NCBI GenBank assembly: GCA_024645065.1
Contig: JAHEGP010000103.1
Span: forward strand, 1 to 10,069
Source: Cellvibrionales bacterium
GTDB lineage: Bacteria > Pseudomonadota > Gammaproteobacteria > Pseudomonadales > JAHEGP01
Length of the DNA: 10,069 nt
Direction: 5' to 3'
Part shown: one piece after another, positions 5,419 through 10,069 of the stretch
Position numbering within the stretch: position 1 is the first letter of the stretch
Layout of the letters: each line of letters starts with the position of its first letter
Position numbers and translations under genes: made by a program
Notes under the pieces: model-generated
Told to the model about the DNA's origin: nothing
What the model saw: only the letters and a program-made list of their open reading frames with translations
Databases searched by the model: none

Positions 5419-6623
5419 TGGCCAAAGCCCTGGCTAGCTTGATGGCCGCTGCGCTGCTGGGTCTGGTGACTGGTGGCGCCGCCGTTGCGGCGGCATCCGG
5501 TCCGCAAGCTGATCGGCATTGGCAACTGGCACAGCATTGCCCCGCGGGTTTCGTTGCTGACGAGGCGCAGCGCTGTCGCTTGCGCACCCTTTACCGTGGG
5601 TATTCCTCTATCCAGAATTCCGGAGTCGGTGGCTTGAAAACCGGTTTACCCGTCATAAGGGATGGTTTCACGCCCCAGCAGATCGACCTGGGTCGGCTGC
5701 TGTTTTTTGACCCCGCCTTATCCGCCGATGACACCGTCGCCTGTGCCAGTTGCCACAACCCTGACCAGGGTTTTTCGGATGGGCGTGCTCATAGCACGGG
5801 TATTGGTAATAGATCGGTCCAGCGCTCGGCCCCCAGTTTGTGGAACGTGGGCTTACAGCAACGTTTCATGTGGGATGGCTCCAAGGCCAGCCTGGAGGAA
5901 CAGATGCAGGGGCCGTTGTTTGCCGATAACGAAATGGGGACTACCCCGGAGCAATTGCTGCATACCCTGCGGGCTATTCCAGGCTACGTCATGCTCTTCG
6001 AGCAGGCTTTTGCTGCCACCCCGATTACACTGCAACAAATCTATAGCGCGATCACCGCCTTTGAGACTTCGCTGATATCCCTCAATAGTCGCTACGATAT
6101 GTACGCCCACGGTTTCCACGAGGCATTAAGTGAGCCGGAGATCGAGGGGCTGAACGTCTTTCGGTCTTTTGTCGCCCGCTGCGCCGAGTGCCATACTCCG
6201 CCACTATTCTCGAATCAGCAGATTGCGGTCATTGGAGCCCCGGAGCCCGATGGCCTGCCGCTGGATATAGGCGCCCAGGGACCAACGGGTGACCCGAAGC
6301 TGCGCGGTGGTTTCAAGGTGCCGTCACTACGCAACGTCGCATTGACCGCTCCCTATATGCACTCGGGGCGCTTTGCAACCCTGCGAGAGACGGTCGGCTT
6401 TTATACCGGGGGTCGTGGCCATGCAGTGCCGGAGGGAGAAAATATCTATCTCCATTGGCATATCTGGGAGCCCCGGCTGAGCGACGCAGAGCTGGATAGC
6501 CTGGTCGATTTTTTGCACACACTCACCGATGAGGGTTACAAACCCCGAGTCCCCGAGGCTGTGCCTTCCGGCCTGGCTCCCGTGACGAACCCGCTTGAAT
6601 TGGTACAGGAGAGTCATCCATGA
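5415..6623 (+). CDS. Diheme cytochrome c peroxidase / MauG-family protein
   Basis: This 402-residue exported diheme protein belongs to the bacterial cytochrome c peroxidase/MauG superfamily, which reduces H2O2 or uses it to oxidise protein side chains. A signal peptide covers about residues 1-27, with probable cleavage after an Ala-rich stretch. Heme 1 is bound at C110-A-S-C113-H114 within LFFDPALS...NPDQGFSDGR, and heme 2 at C256-A-E-C259-H260. Other family features are MWDG (152-155) and PSLRNVALTAPYMHSGRF (303-320), followed by ETVGFYTGG (325-333). In the last segment classical peroxidases have a Met as distal ligand; here V327/Y330 occupy the region, closer to MauG, whose ligand is a Tyr. 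The start ATG at 5415 overlaps the upstream stop (ATGA), has no Shine-Dalgarno sequence of its own and is followed by a second in-frame ATG. The 3' end overlaps the next gene by 4 bp. The family is certain; peroxidase versus MauG-like activity is not. Confidence 0.88.
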   Translation: MMAKALASLMAAALLGLVTGGAAVAAASGPQADRHWQLAQHCPAGFVADEAQRCRLRTLYRGYSSIQNSGVGGLKTGLPVIRDGFTPQQIDLGRLLFFDPALSADDTVACASCHNPDQGFSDGRAHSTGIGNRSVQRSAPSLWNVGLQQRFMWDGSKASLEEQMQGPLFADNEMGTTPEQLLHTLRAIPGYVMLFEQAFAATPITLQQIYSAITAFETSLISLNSRYDMYAHGFHEALSEPEIEGLNVFRSFVARCAECHTPPLFSNQQIAVIGAPEPDGLPLDIGAQGPTGDPKLRGGFKVPSLRNVALTAPYMHSGRFATLRETVGFYTGGRGHAVPEGENIYLHWHIWEPRLSDAELDSLVDFLHTLTDEGYKPRVPEAVPSGLAPVTNPLELVQESHP

Positions 6624-8008
6624 AATCCCTGAAGTATCTGTTGTTCACGGTGTTGTTAATACCGGCCTGGTCATGTCTTGGGGCCGAGATCGCGGTCAGG
6701 GACGGGGAGTCTATCCAGGATGCCGTCACGAAAGCCGAACCCGGCGACACCATTCTGGTGTATCCCGGCAGTTACAAAGAGAGCGTCTACATTGACAAGG
6801 ACAACATCACCCTGCGCGGCGTAGTGCAGAAGGGCAAGTGGCCCGTGTTGGAAGGCGAGAAGTTGCGCAATGACGCGATCCTCTACTCGGGTAACGGCAT
6901 TACCATTGAGTGGCTCAAGATCGTTGAATACAAGGGCAATGCCATTATGGGGCAGTCCGGCAACAACTATGTGATCCGCAATAACTGGGTGATTGACGCC
7001 GGGGTGTACGGTATCTTTCCGCAGTTCGGGGTCAATGGCCTGATTGAATACAATGTCCTCAGCGGCATTGAAGATGCAGCTATCTATGTCGGCATGTGTG
7101 ATAACGTCGATGTGCGCCACAATGAGGTGTTCGACAGCGTAGCGGGTATCGAAATCGAAAATACACGGCACGCACTGGTGGAGAACAACTATGCCCACAA
7201 CAACACGGCGGGAATCCTGACCTTTATTACCCCCGGGTTGCCCATCAAGACAACCTATGATGTGATCATTCGCGACAACTTCATCGTTAACAACAACACG
7301 CCGAACTTCGGCGCGCCCGGCTCCATCGTGTCCGGGGTTCCGGTCGGTACCGGCGTCCTGATCATGGCTGCTGACGATGTCGTTATCGAGGGCAATATTA
7401 TCTCCGGCAACAACAGTTTCGGGCTTGTGATCACCGACCTGTCTTTCATTACCAATGTCTCCAGCGATCCGGAATCCGAGCCCAACCCCGATAATATTCA
7501 GGTGCTGGATAATTTTATGATTAACAACGGCAACGACCCGGTGGCCGAGGTCAGGGCACTGATGGCAACCCGGCTCAGCACAACGGGGCCGGATATTATG
7601 GCCCTGGGGACTGCGGGAGAAGAAGATAACTGCCTGCTGAACCAGCAGGCCTATCGAACCTACGGCACTAAAAAGTGGGGGGTCTGCGATCGAACAACGA
7701 CTGCCGACATTGTGAGTTACCAGCTACCGGAGCCGGCACCCGCACGGCTGATCGAGAATGACCAGGACCGTGCCGCACATCTTTACAACGGTATCTGCGC
7801 TGGCTGTCACGCCTACAACCTGCGCATGATAGGACCGGCAGCGATGGTGATACAGGCGCTCTATCATGATGACCCAGAGGGTCTGGCGGAGTTTATTGCC
7901 AAGCCGGCCAAAATCAGGCCCGACTACCCCGAGATGCCGCCCCAGGACTACCTGTCCCCCGAGCTGCGCCTGAAAGTGGCCGAATACATGCTCAAGCTGG
8001 AAAAATAG
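6620..8008 (+). CDS. Secreted parallel beta-helix protein fused to a C-terminal cytochrome c domain
   Basis: This is a 462-residue exported protein with two parts. After a signal peptide (about 1-22, cleavage after LGA), residues 26-68 have the pattern of NosD/CASH-type beta-helix proteins (SIQDAV, PGDTILVYPGSY, VYIDKDNITLRG). Residues 90-305 contain repeated N-x-I/V-x-x-N rungs of a right-handed beta-helix, including AAIYVG, VAGIEIEN, NNTAGIL and GTGVLIMA, as in the uncharacterised family I recall as TIGR03805. After a linker with C338 and C356, a possible disulfide, residues 380-462 form a class I cytochrome c: heme site C393-A-G-C396-H397, axial Met likely M439 in YPEMPPQDYLS, and a final helix. 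Beta-helix folds often bind polysaccharides, so a redox enzyme or receptor for a glycan is possible, as is being a substrate of the MauG-like protein; neither is shown. AGGAG at 6607-6611 and the 4-bp ATGA overlap support the start. A strong terminator follows. Confidence 0.85.
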   Translation: MKSLKYLLFTVLLIPAWSCLGAEIAVRDGESIQDAVTKAEPGDTILVYPGSYKESVYIDKDNITLRGVVQKGKWPVLEGEKLRNDAILYSGNGITIEWLKIVEYKGNAIMGQSGNNYVIRNNWVIDAGVYGIFPQFGVNGLIEYNVLSGIEDAAIYVGMCDNVDVRHNEVFDSVAGIEIENTRHALVENNYAHNNTAGILTFITPGLPIKTTYDVIIRDNFIVNNNTPNFGAPGSIVSGVPVGTGVLIMAADDVVIEGNIISGNNSFGLVITDLSFITNVSSDPESEPNPDNIQVLDNFMINNGNDPVAEVRALMATRLSTTGPDIMALGTAGEEDNCLLNQQAYRTYGTKKWGVCDRTTTADIVSYQLPEPAPARLIENDQDRAAHLYNGICAGCHAYNLRMIGPAAMVIQALYHDDPEGLAEFIAKPAKIRPDYPEMPPQDYLSPELRLKVAEYMLKLEK

Positions 8009-8029
8009 TCCTGACCTGCGGACCGTCAC

Positions 8030-8062
8030 GGCTGCCCGGCCCGCGCTGGGCAGCCTTTTTTT
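8030..8062 (+). terminator. Rho-independent terminator of the cytochrome operon
   Basis: GGCTGCCC (8030-8037) pairs perfectly with GGGCAGCC (8048-8055) across a 10-nt loop and is followed at once by seven T (8056-8062). It lies 22 nt after the stop of the beta-helix/cytochrome gene and marks the end of the three-gene operon, separating it from the DUF3365 gene. Confidence 0.92.
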
Positions 8063-8070
8063 ATGCGCAG

Positions 8071-8084
8071 AGCCGCATGCGGCT
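8071..8084. repeat. 14-bp perfect palindrome AGCCGCATGCGGCT
   Basis: A perfect 14-bp palindrome lies 9 nt after the operon terminator and 110 nt before the next gene. It may be a secondary stem or a protein-binding site for the downstream promoter. Nothing in the sequence decides between these. Confidence 0.4.
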
Positions 8085-8193
8085 TTATCCGGGAAATGAA
8101 TCCCGAGCCTGGATCAACACCTGCCAAAGTTTTGGAGTTACACTAGGCATGATGCAAGCAGGTACATTCAGCTAAACCACAAGGAGGATCGCA

Positions 8194-8778
8194 GTGTTTG
8201 ATCGAGGGATGAAGTACACATGGCTGGCGCTGTTGCTGGGTTGCGGGCCCACCGTGCTGGCGCAATCCATGGCGCAGGAGGATTTGCTCAACCAGGCGCA
8301 AACTCTTGCCAGCGATTTCCAGAAAAACCTCAAAGGGGCGCTGACCCAGGCGATGGCCAGTGGCGGTCCAGTGAGCGCGATCGATGTCTGTAAACTCGAT
8401 GCTCCCGCGATTGCCGATGAGCTCTCCAGCGAGGGTTGGGTGGTGGCGCGAACCGCATTGCGGGTGCGCAACCCGGCCAATGCCGCTGACGACTGGGAAC
8501 GCAGCAAGATGGAACAGATGCAGCGGCAGCTCGATGCCGGCAAAACACCGGCAGAGCTGATAGTTGCCGAGGTCCGCAACACCGGTGACGGAAAGGTTTT
8601 TTCCTATATGCAGCCGATCATGACCGCCAAGTTGTGCCTCACCTGTCACGGTTCGCAGTTGGCGCCGCCGGTTGCCGAGGCCTTGGCCACACATTACCCG
8701 GATGATCAGGCAACTGGTTTCAGCGAGGGTGAGCTGCGAGGCGCGTTTTCCTTCGCCAAGGCATTGCCTGTCGAATAG
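8194..8778 (+). CDS. Exported DUF3365 (Tll0287-like) c-type heme protein
   Basis: This 194-residue exported protein carries one covalent heme. The domain is the DUF3365/Tll0287-like fold, related to PAS-like sensor domains and found alone or at the front of signalling proteins. Visible features are a hydrophobic signal peptide (about 7-24, cleavage near LAQ), VSAIDVC (60-66), RVRNPAN (90-96), heme motif C148-L-T-C151-H152 and FSEGELRGAFS (176-186), all usual for the family. A perfect AAGGAGG at 8181-8187 lies 6 nt before the GTG at 8194, which favours GTG as start; an in-frame ATG at 8209 is a weaker alternative and would give a cleaner signal peptide. There is no kinase or transmembrane segment after the domain, so it is a stand-alone periplasmic heme protein, perhaps a redox or small-ligand sensor. 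It has its own transcription unit after the terminator at 8030-8062. Confidence 0.85.
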   Translation: MFDRGMKYTWLALLLGCGPTVLAQSMAQEDLLNQAQTLASDFQKNLKGALTQAMASGGPVSAIDVCKLDAPAIADELSSEGWVVARTALRVRNPANAADDWERSKMEQMQRQLDAGKTPAELIVAEVRNTGDGKVFSYMQPIMTAKLCLTCHGSQLAPPVAEALATHYPDDQATGFSEGELRGAFSFAKALPVE

Positions 8779-8808
8779 ACGCTGGCAATGCCTGGCTGCA
8801 TACATGAA

Positions 8809-8834
8809 ATGGCGGTGCTGCTTGTTAGCGCCAT
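8809..8834. repeat. Hairpin between convergent genes
   Basis: ATGGCG (8809-8814) pairs with CGCCAT (8829-8834) around a 14-nt loop in the 82-bp gap between the DUF3365 stop and the glycosyltransferase stop. It could end transcription from either side, but neither flank carries a proper T-run, so it is not called a terminator. Confidence 0.3.
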
Positions 8835-8860
8835 CATACCGCTATTTTGGCGAGGCGCCG

Positions 8861-9970
8861 TCAATTACGGATGCTTTCGATGATCGAGTGGGCAAAGCGC
8901 TCAAGTTCCCCCTCCTGGCGCGGGAAAGCCGGCGCCTGTGATGACAGTATCCGCTCCAGCGACGGTTGCCAGTTGCCGCCCAGAAAGTCCTCCAGCGACA
9001 GCGGGTGATACGGGATATAGCGCCCGGTCGCCTCGGCCAGAACCGGCGCCTCGCGGTTGTCGTTGCGGGTAATGCCGACCATTCTGCAGGCATTGACAAC
9101 AAACTCTGCACAGGTTCCATAGCCGGGTTTGACGATCCCGACATCAGCGGCGGCAACCAGGTCTTCAAAGCTGATGCCGGGCCCGAGATCAAATGGTACC
9201 GGGATGAGCTCGGCTTCAGGGGTATCAATAGGTAAATCACCAACCACCAGGAACCTGTAGTCGCCGCAGCCAGCAACGCAAATACCCCCGATGTCTGCAG
9301 CCTGCCATCCGCCGACTGCCACCAGTACCAGCGGCCGCTGGTCATCGCCAATGCCGAGGCGTGAGAGCGTGTCCTTGCGTGACAGGCGCGAGCGGCGCCC
9401 TATGAGTGGTGCCTCCTGTATCCGTTCGAAGGGGTGTTGCAGGGCGTGAAACGGGAGCCTGAAATACATCGCCGCGCTGCGGTATTGCTCGCGCATGACC
9501 CCGAGGTAGCCCATCAGCTCCGGCCGTTCCGCAAACAGCGGCTCCAGTATCCAGTCCCAGCTGAAATTGCCGATTACCGCGGCTGGCAGTCCCAGCTCGG
9601 CTGCCGCCGCAACGGGGATTGCGGCAACGTCAGAGAGCACGGCATCGAATCCCCGTGCTTCCAGAAAGCTGGCTTCACTGGCAACGCGCTGTTCAAGTTG
9701 CCCTGACAATTGCCGGTAGCGGGATCGTGTTTGTGCAGCGTCCAGCTCAAAGCAGCTTCGCTGGATCAAACCGGGCTCGTAGTCCTGCTGTCGCAGGTCG
9801 AGTTTTTGGATGGCGCAGGACGTCGCAAAACGCTGCATCGCGTCGGCGGGAACCGCGGTTGAAAAAGTGATATCGATGTGTGGGGAGTGGCGCTGCAACA
9901 GGCCGGCTATAGCGCAGGCCCGGGTTGCATGCCCAAACCCGTGGGCAGTGATAGCGTAGAGTACTTTCAT
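8861..9970 (-). CDS. GT-B glycosyltransferase-like protein (arabinokinase N-terminal type)
   Basis: This 369-residue protein has no signal peptide or membrane helix and is probably a cytoplasmic GT-B glycosyltransferase. The N-terminus, with AHGFGHATR at 9-17, matches the glycine-rich loop after strand 1 of GT28/MGT-like enzymes and is almost identical to the motif opening plant L-arabinokinase. The mid-domain FDAVLSDVAAIPVAAAAELG (108-127) is the usual strand-helix before the inter-domain hinge. The C-terminal domain starts near LVLVAVGG (214-221) and contains ADVGIVKPGYGTCAEFV (275-291) and TRNDNREAPVLAEA (301-314), where such enzymes bind the nucleotide-sugar phosphates. No GHMP-kinase domain follows, unlike in arabinokinase. 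Donor and acceptor are unknown. The ATG at 9968-9970 has only a weak upstream purine stretch. The gene converges with the DUF3365 gene and nothing ties it to the cytochromes. Confidence 0.8.
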   Translation of the reverse strand: MKVLYAITAHGFGHATRACAIAGLLQRHSPHIDITFSTAVPADAMQRFATSCAIQKLDLRQQDYEPGLIQRSCFELDAAQTRSRYRQLSGQLEQRVASEASFLEARGFDAVLSDVAAIPVAAAAELGLPAAVIGNFSWDWILEPLFAERPELMGYLGVMREQYRSAAMYFRLPFHALQHPFERIQEAPLIGRRSRLSRKDTLSRLGIGDDQRPLVLVAVGGWQAADIGGICVAGCGDYRFLVVGDLPIDTPEAELIPVPFDLGPGISFEDLVAAADVGIVKPGYGTCAEFVVNACRMVGITRNDNREAPVLAEATGRYIPYHPLSLEDFLGGNWQPSLERILSSQAPAFPRQEGELERFAHSIIESIRN

Positions 9971-10069
9971 AGCAAGCTTCTGATATGTTGTGACCTGTCA
10001 AACGATACCATTATTCTTTCATGTTTTTTCTCTTCATAAGCCCTTGGGGCAGAACAGAGGCAGCGCTAA

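Noticed and set aside
8143..8805. Minus-strand open frame of 220 codons over the DUF3365 gene
   Set aside because: It is the antisense shadow of a gene with a clear domain, signal peptide and ribosome binding site.
10011..10069. Possible 3' end of a leftward gene ending in TAA at 10011-10013, or a rightward start at ATG 10021
   Set aside because: The leftward frame shows only 18 codons with no recognisable motif, and the rightward ATG lacks a ribosome binding site; the window edge does not allow a call.

Overview
The window is about 10 kb of moderately GC-rich chromosomal DNA. It looks like a free-living gammaproteobacterium: RecA is close to the enterobacterial/pseudomonad type, a textbook gammaproteobacterial LexA box precedes recA, recX follows directly, and the surrounding genes encode many periplasmic c-type cytochromes. 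A marine or aquatic lineage would fit, but the genus cannot be fixed from the sequence.

Layout, left to right. At the left edge is the first few codons of a leftward gene with a good ribosome binding site. Next is a leftward CPA1-type Na+/H+ antiporter with a C-terminal RCK/TrkA-N domain (186-1976). A 680-bp divergent spacer (1977-2656) carries the SOS box, a long recA leader and a 19-bp tandem duplication. recA (2657-3700) and recX (3718-4179) form the SOS unit; alaS, a frequent neighbour in related bacteria, is absent. A 531-bp spacer (4180-4710) holds two candidate rightward terminators and then an AT-rich promoter region with two 17-bp inverted repeats.

The most distinctive part is the operon at 4711-8008. 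Its three genes are joined by 4-bp ATGA stop/start overlaps and it ends in a strong intrinsic terminator. It encodes a diheme cytochrome c lipoprotein, a diheme MauG/cytochrome c peroxidase-family enzyme, and a secreted right-handed parallel beta-helix protein with a monoheme cytochrome c domain fused at its C-terminus. All three are exported and together carry five covalent hemes. The simplest model is a periplasmic redox module in which the lipoprotein exchanges electrons with the MauG-type enzyme, and the beta-helix protein is either a partner enzyme acting on a polysaccharide-like ligand or the substrate of the peroxidase-like enzyme. No function is established from the sequence.

Downstream, a separate transcription unit (8194-8778) encodes an exported DUF3365 (Tll0287-like) heme protein, a sixth c-type heme site. 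It converges on a leftward GT-B glycosyltransferase-like gene (8861-9970) related to the N-terminal part of plant L-arabinokinase. The last 99 bp hold no gene that can be supported. No tRNA, rRNA, insertion sequence, prophage or CRISPR array is visible.
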